Positions 1 to 5,347 of a stretch of DNA of 6,491 bases are shown here, in pieces. Position numbers and translations under genes: made by a program. Under the pieces are notes generated by a model. It was not told where the DNA came from and ran no database searches. It worked only from the letters and a program-made list of their open reading frames with translations. Position 1 is the first letter of the stretch. Every line of letters starts with the position of its first letter. Source of the DNA: an uncultured Chlamydiae bacterium (GTDB lineage: Bacteria > Chlamydiota > Chlamydiia > Chlamydiales > CALBHK01). The stretch lies in NCBI GenBank assembly GCA_937894565.1, contig CALBHK010000045.1, positions 1 to 6,491 of the forward strand. Direction: 5' to 3'.

Positions 1-109
1 GTGTAAATTCACACACTCTTAAGAGTAGGGCATTTACGTCAAACGCCAAATTTTGGCAAAAGCGCAAAAAAGCGTTTGCGGGAGTTTTACAATTCCCTCT
101 AAAGAACGT
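1..109. other. Non-coding segment rich in short palindromes
   Basis: No gene is visible here. The stretch holds several inverted repeats in close succession. There is an imperfect 14-base palindrome at 1-14 and a perfect 12-base palindrome, ACTCTTAAGAGT, at 15-26. GCCAAATTTTGGC lies at 45-57, inside a 7-base stem formed by CAAACGC (40-46) and GCGTTTG (72-78). Part of it (63-80) could serve as the transcription terminator of the minus-strand gene that ends at 110. The rest could be the end of a transcription unit lying to the left of the window, or an operator region. The function is unknown. Confidence 0.4.
57..80 (-). terminator. Possible terminator of the Inc-like gene
   Basis: Read on the minus strand, CGCAAA (80-75) pairs with TTTGCG (68-63) around a six-base loop, followed by a short CTTTT. 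It lies 30 bases beyond the stop codon of the 218-residue protein, which is the right place for a terminator. The stem is short, the T tract is weak, and the same bases can form other stems (40-46 with 72-78), so this is only a candidate. Confidence 0.3.
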
Positions 110-766
110 TTACTTCTGAAGTTCCACTAGAGAATCTTCATCTACACCTTGCCATTGTTGAAAACATCTCAATGTATTCCCTGGATGACGGCCATCTACT
201 ACAAAATAAAGAGGAATAATCTCCAGCTCTTTAAGCTTATTAATTACATCAGGCATTTTTAAATCAAAATATTCTTTATCAAAAGATTGATTACCAGCTC
301 CTGGGCATATATAAAGAACACAACCTGAACCCTCCTCACGCTCCTTAACTGCAACAAAACCCACAAATTCATCAACATTGTCAGAATCAATTAATGGTAT
401 CCCGCCCGCTTCGCAGATGTCACCCTGTTTCTTATTCAAGAAACTGGTGGCTAGAAAAAAGTTATCGTTACTCAACAACTTCAAATCCTTTATAATTAAG
501 TTCATTTTTTCGTTTGTTAAATCTAAATGCGATAAAAAACCATTTTTAGTTTTTCCACATTCTGGCATATTCGCTGTCACCCTTGATGATAAGCGTTCTT
601 TAATCAAAGACACAGTGAGATAAACCAGACTAATACAAGAAAAAACCGCAAGAGCAATAGCCACCACTTTTGCATTCAAAACTATAGCTACCACAGTCCC
701 TGTAACAAAACCAACAGTAGCAGTAGCGCTCAATATATTTTTAATCACTTGATAATTCACTTTCAC
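110..766 (-). CDS. Hypothetical protein, candidate inclusion-membrane (Inc-like) protein
   Basis: This is a 218-residue protein of unknown function. Two hydrophobic segments, at about residues 10-31 and 34-55, are separated by only a few residues (NAK) and followed by a soluble domain of about 160 residues. That bilobed N-terminal hydrophobic hairpin is the accepted hallmark of chlamydial Inc proteins, which are type III secretion substrates placed in the membrane of the host-derived vacuole with their soluble part facing the host cytosol. I recognise no family in the soluble domain; it is rich in charged residues and holds a mixed alpha/beta-looking stretch near the C-terminus. The start is GTG at 766, supported by AAAGGAGA at 780-773, seven bases upstream of the start codon when measured from AAAGGAG. 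An ATG lying between the two is out of frame and soon closed by a stop. The gene stands alone and is divergent from trxB. It could instead be an ordinary inner-membrane protein. Confidence 0.75.
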   Translation of the reverse strand: MKVNYQVIKNILSATATVGFVTGTVVAIVLNAKVVAIALAVFSCISLVYLTVSLIKERLSSRVTANMPECGKTKNGFLSHLDLTNEKMNLIIKDLKLLSNDNFFLATSFLNKKQGDICEAGGIPLIDSDNVDEFVGFVAVKEREEGSGCVLYICPGAGNQSFDKEYFDLKMPDVINKLKELEIIPLYFVVDGRHPGNTLRCFQQWQGVDEDSLVELQK

Positions 767-772
767 AAAACA

Positions 773-780
773 TCTCCTTT
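773..780 (-). promoter_or_regulatory. Strong Shine-Dalgarno deciding a GTG start
   Basis: Read on the minus strand this is AAAGGAGA. The AAAGGAG core ends seven bases before GTG at 766. It fixes the start of the Inc-like gene at a GTG codon, since no in-frame ATG is suitably placed. Confidence 0.7.
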
Positions 781-833
781 ATAAAACATATTCGCCTCAA
801 TTCTACAGAAAAAAAATTAAGAAAAGATTAAGA

Positions 834-862
834 AAGACAATATCTCGATCATTCTATAAAAT
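834..862 (+). promoter_or_regulatory. Candidate sigma-70-type promoter for trxB
   Basis: AAGACA at 834-839 (four of six bases match the -35 consensus) and TAAAAT at 857-862 (five of six match the -10 consensus) are separated by 17 bases. Transcription would begin near 869, leaving a leader of only about 9 to 18 bases before trxB. This fits the lack of a clear ribosome binding site there. Assignment is by consensus matching only. Confidence 0.4.
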
Positions 863-877
863 GACCATAAAAACTTA

Positions 878-1846
878 ATGGGTCTTATGCACGATCAACC
901 TAAATCAAAATTAGTCATTATTGGAGCTGGCCCTGCCGGCTACACAGCCGCTATTTATGCCGCAAGAGCCAATTTGGAGCCTATTCTATTTTCCGGCTTT
1001 TACTCTGGACAAGATGGCGGACAGCTGATGACAACAACTGAAGTAGAAAACTATCCCGGCTTCCCGGAAGGTGTTACAGGACCTGAACTTATGAAAAGTC
1101 TGCGCAAGCAAGCAGAGCGCTTTGGCACAAAAGTTTTAGCTGAAGATGTTGAATCCATTCAGGTGGGGGCCTCCTTCCTTGTTAAAGGCAAAAAAACAAC
1201 TTTAAATACAGAAGCGCTGATTATTGCAACAGGAGCCACAGCCAAACTTTTAGATATTCCGGGCACTCATGAGGGAGAATTTTGGCAAAAAGGAGTGACC
1301 GCTTGTGCTGTTTGTGATGGTGCAATGCCCATTTTCCGCAACAAACCTCTTTATGTTGTGGGCGGAGGCGATTCTGCTTGTGAAGAAGCTCTCTTTTTAA
1401 CTAAATATGGCTCGAAAGTTTACATCGTGCACAGAAGAGATGAACTGCGCGCCTCTAAAATCATGGCCCACCGTGCACAAACTCATCCAAAAATAGAGAT
1501 TCTTTGGGATTCTGCTGTCAACCGCGTCGATGGGGACGAGATTCTACGCTCTGTCACCATTGAAAACCTTAAAACAGGCAAACAAGAACAACATGAGGCT
1601 GCCGGCCTCTTTTTTGCGGTTGGACATGAACCAAATACTGGGTTTTTAAAAGGGAAAATCGATCTGCACGAAAATGGCTATATTAAAGTAGAGCCGGGCA
1701 CAACATTCACGAGCGTAGAGGGAATCTTTGCTGCAGGAGATTGTTTTGATCACGTCTACCGTCAAGCCATTACAGCTGCAGGCTCTGGCTGCATGGCAGC
1801 GATTGAAGCAGAACGTTGGCTAAGTGCAAGAGAGGCTTTAAATTAA
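878..1846 (+). CDS. trxB: Thioredoxin reductase (NADPH)
   Basis: This cytoplasmic FAD enzyme passes electrons from NADPH to thioredoxin, which keeps cellular thiols reduced and supplies enzymes such as ribonucleotide reductase. All parts of the low-molecular-weight bacterial type are visible in 322 residues, a normal length. GAGPAG at 16-21 binds FAD. The redox-active pair is C143-A-V-C146 followed by DG. GGGDSA at 162-167 and HRR at 185-187 with R191 bind NADPH. The second FAD motif is GD at 287-288 with RQAITAAGSG after it. The ATG at 878 gives the longest product, but neither it nor the ATG at 887 (residue 4) has a clear ribosome binding site. Chlamydial TrxB has a shorter N-terminus as I remember it, so 887 is a real alternative. 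The next gene begins one base after the stop, so the two are probably co-transcribed and translationally coupled. Confidence 0.97.
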   Translation: MGLMHDQPKSKLVIIGAGPAGYTAAIYAARANLEPILFSGFYSGQDGGQLMTTTEVENYPGFPEGVTGPELMKSLRKQAERFGTKVLAEDVESIQVGASFLVKGKKTTLNTEALIIATGATAKLLDIPGTHEGEFWQKGVTACAVCDGAMPIFRNKPLYVVGGGDSACEEALFLTKYGSKVYIVHRRDELRASKIMAHRAQTHPKIEILWDSAVNRVDGDEILRSVTIENLKTGKQEQHEAAGLFFAVGHEPNTGFLKGKIDLHENGYIKVEPGTTFTSVEGIFAAGDCFDHVYRQAITAAGSGCMAAIEAERWLSAREALN

Positions 1847-1847
1847 A

Positions 1848-2663
1848 ATGAAAAGAATTCTTTGTTCCCTAATGTTATTTATTAGCGGCTTAAATGCCTT
1901 TCAGGTAAGGCCCTATTTGGGGCAAGATCTTCTTATCAATATAAAACCTACTACAACTTTAGAATTCTTTCACGATACGGATGTGGAAGAAGACCCCGAT
2001 TTTTCATCTAAGATGAATGGGGTAAGCTTTTTCCAAGATATTAATGTTGAAATGGCACTTTTTAGAGAGTGGAGTGTAGAACTATCACTCGGGACTGGAG
2101 TCACTAAAAAGCGCGACTGGGGATATGACCATTTTTTTGTGTGTGGACGCTATCTGTTTTTTAGCGACCTACTTGGCGATCCCTTTAGCCTTTCTGTTGG
2201 ATTGTCCTTCCAACACGCATCAAAAGATGCTGTGGAAGATTTTTTAAGCTACCACAATGGCCGTTTTGAATATGCCGCCCATTTGGCCATCGGAAAAGAG
2301 TGGTCATGCGATTCTTTTTGGACATGGCGCCTTTGGACTGCTCTAGGATTTGGGCAAGCAGAACGAGGGTCCCCCTGGATTTGGACAAAAAGTGGATTGG
2401 AATCTAACTGGTGGGACTATGCAAGTGCAGGCATTAGTTGCGAAACACGCTTAGGGCTAGCTAATCACCCCCTCAATCTCTTTGAACCTTTTCATGGGTA
2501 TGGCTCTATAGGATATCGAGCCGTCAGAGTAGGAGGCTATTATAAAACAGTCGTTAAGTATGGTGAGTTAGAGTTCAATTACAGCTACCAACCCTGGGAG
2601 CGCAATTATCCCAAATCTGTACACAGCCTAAAAGCTGAACTTGTAATTCCATTTGGGTTATAA
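1848..2663 (+). CDS. Predicted outer-membrane beta-barrel protein
   Basis: This is a 271-residue exported protein of no family I can name. Residues 1-17 form a signal peptide (KR, then a hydrophobic stretch, with likely cleavage at LNA/FQ). The mature part has many short amphipathic stretches with alternating hydrophobic residues, is rich in aromatic residues (11 Trp) and Gly, and ends in an alternating strand with the C-terminus PFGL. This is the look of an outer-membrane beta-barrel, although the last residue is Leu where most barrels have Phe or Trp. The mature protein has three cysteines, C99, C154 and C198, which could form or exchange disulfides; Chlamydiae rely on disulfide-linked envelope proteins. 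The ATG follows the trxB stop by one base with no ribosome binding site of its own beyond the trxB 3' end, so coupled translation is likely. It could be a porin or a structural envelope protein. Confidence 0.85.
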   Translation: MKRILCSLMLFISGLNAFQVRPYLGQDLLINIKPTTTLEFFHDTDVEEDPDFSSKMNGVSFFQDINVEMALFREWSVELSLGTGVTKKRDWGYDHFFVCGRYLFFSDLLGDPFSLSVGLSFQHASKDAVEDFLSYHNGRFEYAAHLAIGKEWSCDSFWTWRLWTALGFGQAERGSPWIWTKSGLESNWWDYASAGISCETRLGLANHPLNLFEPFHGYGSIGYRAVRVGGYYKTVVKYGELEFNYSYQPWERNYPKSVHSLKAELVIPFGL

Positions 2664-2680
2664 TAAGTCTTATCCAATAG

Positions 2681-2685
2681 GGAGG
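2681..2685 (+). promoter_or_regulatory. Shine-Dalgarno of the small exported protein
   Basis: GGAGG ends five bases before the ATG at 2691. It is the strongest ribosome binding site in the trxB run, which suggests that the third gene is translated independently of the two upstream. Confidence 0.7.
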
Positions 2686-2690
2686 AATAT

Positions 2691-3083
2691 ATGAGAAAGA
2701 TCTCGCTATTTGCTCTTATAGTCACTCTTAATTTGATGTCATTTGAATGTATTACAGCGAAAAATGATAAAATCATTCAAACGAATGAGGAAATGTTAAA
2801 TTTTTCAACTTCAGAAGTGACTGAAATCCAACATTGGAAAGATAGTGATTTTAATGGATTTTCTTTTTCATTAAGCGATGGGTCTCTTTGGTATGCAATT
2901 GGGGATTCACAACCTGTTTACAAACTCATTAAAGGCCAAATCATTGGCATTATTCCTATGAGTGATGAAGCAGCGGCTAAATACAGCGATCGTTATCAGA
3001 TTTTTTCAGCTCGACCTTACTGGCTTATACTACATCCTGATGTAAATCATCTCTTAATTAAAATTGGCCATAAAAGAAGTTAG
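2691..3083 (+). CDS. Small exported protein of unknown function
   Basis: The product is a 130-residue protein. Residues 1-23 form a typical signal peptide (RK, a hydrophobic core, then ECITA/KN as the likely cleavage site). The mature part, about 107 residues, has no cysteine and no further membrane segment, so a soluble periplasmic or secreted protein is likely. C20 lies inside the signal region, but the preceding residues (SFE) do not fit a lipobox, so I do not call it a lipoprotein. The mature sequence contains a DGSLWYAIGD stretch and a C-terminal YWLILHPDVNHLL stretch that suggest a small beta-rich fold; no family is recognised. It starts 27 bases after the beta-barrel gene and is followed by a likely terminator, so it is probably the last gene of the trxB transcription unit. 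Confidence 0.8.
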   Translation: MRKISLFALIVTLNLMSFECITAKNDKIIQTNEEMLNFSTSEVTEIQHWKDSDFNGFSFSLSDGSLWYAIGDSQPVYKLIKGQIIGIIPMSDEAAAKYSDRYQIFSARPYWLILHPDVNHLLIKIGHKRS

Positions 3084-3096
3084 CCTGATACGTAGC

Positions 3097-3120
3097 CCCT
3101 TATAAAGGGTAATTTTTATT
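3097..3120 (+). terminator. Likely terminator of the trxB transcription unit
   Basis: CCCTT (3097-3101) pairs with AAGGG (3105-3109) around a three-base loop and is followed by TAATTTTTATT. It lies 13 bases past the stop of the small exported protein, between convergent genes. The stem is only five pairs, so strength is uncertain. An AT-only inverted repeat follows (TTTTTAT, ATAAAAA). Confidence 0.5.
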
Positions 3121-3132
3121 AAATAAAAAAGG

Positions 3133-3507
3133 TTAAATGGTATGAGTATGGACCACAAAAGCCACTGCATACTTTTTGCAGTGAGAAAGGCTGATGTGCA
3201 ACTGCGCATCTCCTACCCATTCGCGCAGCTTCTCGCTTAAAACTACTATTGGCTTGCCCAACTCGTCATGTACAATAGTAATATCCAAAAAGCCCGCCTC
3301 TTCGCCAAAACCTATCCCTAAAGCCTTTACAACGGCCTCTTTTGCAGCAAAACGAGCTGCAATATAGGGATGGGCATCTTGATGACGCTGGCAATATTCA
3401 ATCTCTGAAGTATTGAGCATTTTTTTTAAAAATGCTTCTCCATGTTTCTTTAACACCTTTACGATGCGTTGAATCTCGATGATGTCCGTTCCCACCCCTT
3501 TTATCAT
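3133..3507 (-). CDS. acpS: Holo-[acyl-carrier-protein] synthase
   Basis: AcpS transfers the 4'-phosphopantetheine arm of coenzyme A to a serine of apo-acyl carrier protein, activating it for fatty acid and lipid synthesis in the cytoplasm. The 124 residues match the usual length of this trimeric enzyme. Visible motifs are GVGTDIIEI at 4-12, with D8 as a magnesium ligand, and RFAAKEAVVKALG at 52-64, with E57 as the second metal ligand and K61 after it. Near the C-terminus is the SLSH motif. The ATG overlaps the stop of the upstream PIN-TRAM gene in ATGA, so the two are surely co-transcribed and translationally coupled. In Chlamydia acpS lies next to trxB as I recall; here two extra genes stand between them and the two run towards each other. 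Confidence 0.95.
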   Translation of the reverse strand: MIKGVGTDIIEIQRIVKVLKKHGEAFLKKMLNTSEIEYCQRHQDAHPYIAARFAAKEAVVKALGIGFGEEAGFLDITIVHDELGKPIVVLSEKLREWVGDAQLHISLSHCKKYAVAFVVHTHTI

Positions 3508-4577
3508 ACTTCGCTTAAAGCCTCTCTCATGCTCTCGGATCTCATCTCTTCAGATAGGGCATTGGTAAAGATCATGCGTCCAGAAGAGGTGTGCTTAATA
3601 GAAAGCACCTGCACAGGAATCGTTAACCCAATAAAATCTGCCCCTCCATTGACAACTACCATTGTGCCATCTTCCAAATAGCCCACGCCCTGACGCGGCT
3701 CTTTACCATAGCGTTGGATCTTAATTTCAATAGAGTCACCGGAATGAGCAAGCGGTTTAAGCGCTTGGGCCAAGGTATGTAAATTAATGACCTTAATGCC
3801 TTCTATCGACTCAATATTAGACTGCTGAATTTTATTTAAATCAGCAGTAAGAATGTATAAATCTTGAATCCTAGCCAGACGAATTACTTTGGATTCATTA
3901 TCTTTTAGCTCGGGAAAATCAATGTCTATAATTCTTAATTCTAGTCCTGAGATGCTCTCTAGTCGTTCTACAACATCCAAAGCACGCTTTGAGCGATAAC
4001 GCTCTTGTTCATCTGCACTTTCTAAAAGTTGATACAATGATTTTAAAAGAAAGCGAGGCAAAATTAAGCGAGCGTCTACCAGGCCTGAATTAGCCAAGTC
4101 AATCAGACGAGAATCCTGAACAATAGACGCATCCAGCAGGATATCTTTATTTTTTTGGCTAGCCGGCTTAAATTTAAAAAAAGGAAGGCAAATATAAAAG
4201 TCTTCTGCAGAACGCGCCGTTAAGATCAAAGTTGTAAAAACAGAAAATAGATAGAGGAAAAGACGAAAAAATTGAGCGAAATTCGAAGAGAAGAAATTTA
4301 AAACTCCGATTTGAGAGGCTACCCAATCTATAGAGCCTGCTAATAAGCAGCCGCTCACAACTCCTACAGTACAAATATTCAAAGAACGCAAAGAGATTGC
4401 CTGTAATAGAGGTTCTACTCCCAAAACCAAACCAGAAAGCATTAATCCTACGGCAATGCCATAAAATCCATAAAGAGCCGCTTCTTCAGGCCCTCCTATT
4501 TGCAATGCAGTGGGAACAGTGAGGCCAATAGTCAAAATCACAAAAAATGCGCGGATAATCCATAACGTTTTGTTCAT
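3504..4577 (-). CDS. Membrane-anchored PIN-TRAM domain protein (YacL family)
   Basis: This 357-residue protein has the layout of Bacillus YacL. Four predicted membrane helices (about 7-27, 36-54, 66-88 and 103-121) are followed by a PIN-type nuclease-like domain (about 145-272) and a C-terminal TRAM RNA-binding domain (about 278-340, with YGKEPRQGVGYLEDGTMVVV). In the PIN domain LLDASIVQDSR keeps D149 and D155, and ILTADLN keeps D246 and N248. The usual glutamate of the family's PxFVLxELQ motif is Ser at 180 (PRFLLKSLY), and the usual Asp of VDxKLVxLA is Glu at 228. The protein may therefore be a weak or inactive nuclease that still binds RNA at the membrane. The ATG at 4577 has AGGAG three bases upstream, a slightly tight spacing. 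It shares its stop with the acpS start. The role of the family in the cell is poorly defined. Confidence 0.9.
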   Translation of the reverse strand: MNKTLWIIRAFFVILTIGLTVPTALQIGGPEEAALYGFYGIAVGLMLSGLVLGVEPLLQAISLRSLNICTVGVVSGCLLAGSIDWVASQIGVLNFFSSNFAQFFRLFLYLFSVFTTLILTARSAEDFYICLPFFKFKPASQKNKDILLDASIVQDSRLIDLANSGLVDARLILPRFLLKSLYQLLESADEQERYRSKRALDVVERLESISGLELRIIDIDFPELKDNESKVIRLARIQDLYILTADLNKIQQSNIESIEGIKVINLHTLAQALKPLAHSGDSIEIKIQRYGKEPRQGVGYLEDGTMVVVNGGADFIGLTIPVQVLSIKHTSSGRMIFTNALSEEMRSESMREALSEV

Positions 4578-4610
4578 ATACTCCTGCTCGTTTAATATAA
4601 AGCTAGCAAG

Positions 4611-4639
4611 ATCTTACTGTAGAATCTTTTTTTTGTCGA
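4611..4639 (-). promoter_or_regulatory. Candidate promoter for the PIN-TRAM/acpS operon
   Basis: On the minus strand TCGACA (4639-4634, five of six bases match the -35 consensus) and TAAGAT (4616-4611, four of six match the -10 consensus) are 17 bases apart. The spacer begins with an A tract. Transcription would start about 25 to 30 bases upstream of the ATG at 4577. Its -35 box overlaps that of the divergent candidate promoter. Confidence 0.45.
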
Positions 4640-4661
4640 TAATTTAAAAATAGTTTACACT
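4633..4661 (+). promoter_or_regulatory. Candidate promoter for the four-helix membrane protein
   Basis: TTGTCG (4633-4638) and TACACT (4656-4661) match the -35 and -10 consensus at four of six bases each, with a 17-base spacer. The leader would be about 20 bases. The -35 box shares bases with that of the divergent promoter. Support is by consensus only. Confidence 0.35.
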
Positions 4662-4677
4662 CTTGCTCGAAAACACT

Positions 4678-4682
4678 AAAGG
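4678..4682 (+). promoter_or_regulatory. Shine-Dalgarno choosing ATG 4689 over TTG 4683
   Basis: AAAGG ends six bases before the ATG at 4689, a good distance, but directly abuts the in-frame TTG at 4683, which would leave no spacing. The start is therefore placed at 4689. Confidence 0.65.
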
Positions 4683-4688
4683 TTGCCC

Positions 4689-5153
4689 ATGCTCTCTTTT
4701 TCTCCACGCACTTTACGCCGCCTCTCAGCCTCTCTATGGCTTGTTGTAGGATCTACTTTATTTTCTGTAGGTCTACGTCTTATTTCACGTTCTGTTCAAG
4801 CTGAATTTACAGAAACACCCTTCATGAGCGCTCTTTCCTTAATTTCCGATTCAAAATTAATGCTAGGAATGCTTGTAGGTGCAACAGGAGTACTTATCGG
4901 TTGTTTCAAGGGACATTTTGCTTTAGGCAAAAGCGCTGATAGATTACATGTATACTACACAACTCTGCCTAATCCCTCTCCAATTTATCGCCTCTATCCT
5001 CTTCCCTACTACGCACTTCTAGCAGTGATGATGAGTCTTGGCATGCTTCTTAACTTTTTGCAAACTCCATCAGATATTAGAGGCTTCATTGATATAACAA
5101 TTGGAGTGGCGCTTCTCGTCGGTGGCTATCGACTTTGGACAATGAAAGGATAG
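4689..5153 (+). CDS. Small four-helix integral membrane protein of unknown function
   Basis: From the ATG at 4689 the product has 154 residues; an in-frame TTG two codons earlier is less likely because the ribosome binding site touches it. Four hydrophobic helices are predicted at about 12-32, 56-73, 107-124 and 132-150, with a basic N-terminus (RTLRR). The loop after helix 2 reads KGHFALGKSADR (74-85), followed by a Pro/Tyr-rich stretch and YYALLAVMMSLGM (107-119). Helix 4 is preceded by PSDIRGFID (127-135). The KG-F-L-KSA-R loop and the MM-LG and D-RG-ID motifs recall a widespread family of uncharacterised small membrane proteins, but I cannot name it with certainty. The function is unknown; none of the charged positions marks an obvious enzyme. 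The gene is divergent from the PIN-TRAM gene and convergent with the smpB/rlmH pair. Its last 68 bases overlap the antisense reading frame of the rlmH remnant. Confidence 0.85.
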   Translation: MLSFSPRTLRRLSASLWLVVGSTLFSVGLRLISRSVQAEFTETPFMSALSLISDSKLMLGMLVGATGVLIGCFKGHFALGKSADRLHVYYTTLPNPSPIYRLYPLPYYALLAVMMSLGMLLNFLQTPSDIRGFIDITIGVALLVGGYRLWTMKG

Positions 5154-5337
5154 AGCCGACATTCCACCCTTGACTGTATGAAAAATCAGTTGTACGTTTA
5201 AGGAGATCATGATCATCTTTTACCCATTCACACATGACTTGTGCCCAGGAAGAGAGCCTCTTTATATACTCTTGAACAGCTTCTTCCAACCAGCGCTCTT
5301 TATTTTTTCCAACTGATAAAATGGTGATTTTTCTCAT
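5086..5337 (-). pseudogene. rlmH: 3'-truncated rlmH remnant (23S rRNA pseudouridine-1915 N3-methyltransferase)
   Basis: From the ATG at 5337 the first 46 residues read like the N-terminus of RlmH: MRKITILSVGKNKERW, then EEAVQEYIKRLS and EWVKDDHDLL. RlmH is a SPOUT methyltransferase of about 140-155 residues that modifies pseudouridine 1915 in helix 69 of 23S rRNA. Similarity stops near base 5200. The frame runs on with unrelated residues to a TGA at 5086, giving 83 residues in all, and its last part lies antisense to the end of the neighbouring membrane protein gene. The C-terminal knot with the SAM-binding GG motif and the conserved final YHR/YHK is absent. Because a well-formed gene occupies the downstream DNA from 5153, there is no room for the missing part in another frame, so this is a true truncation and not a sequencing frameshift. 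The start lies 10 bases after the smpB stop, so it is probably still co-transcribed with smpB. Confidence 0.7.
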
Positions 5338-5347
5338 AAAGTGATTC

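Noticed and set aside
378..623. Open frame of 81 codons on the plus strand
   Set aside because: It lies wholly antisense to the Inc-like gene, which has a strong ribosome binding site and a sensible protein architecture. The plus frame has no ribosome binding site and low-complexity, basic composition.
778..783. TATAAA on the minus strand upstream of the Inc-like gene as a -10 box
   Set aside because: It overlaps the ribosome binding site, so transcription would start downstream of it, and there is no -35 box at the right distance.
2185..2388. Open frame of 67 codons on the minus strand
   Set aside because: It is antisense to the beta-barrel gene, with no ribosome binding site or recognisable protein features.
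2691..2753. Lipoprotein reading of the small exported protein because of Cys at residue 20
   Set aside because: The residues before the cysteine (SFE) do not fit the lipobox, and a normal cleavage site (ITA/KN) follows.
3469..3681. Open frame of 70 codons on the plus strand
   Set aside because: It spans the junction of the PIN-TRAM and acpS genes on the opposite strand; both of those are firmly identified by motifs.
4174..4374. Open frame of 66 codons on the minus strand in another frame
   Set aside because: It overlaps the membrane-helix part of the PIN-TRAM protein on the same strand and has no start signal of its own.
5119..5160. Imperfect inverted repeat (TCGG..CTATC with GATAG..CCGA) around the stop of the four-helix protein gene
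   Set aside because: The loop is long, the stem has a bulge, half of it is coding, and no T tract follows, so it is not supported as a terminator.
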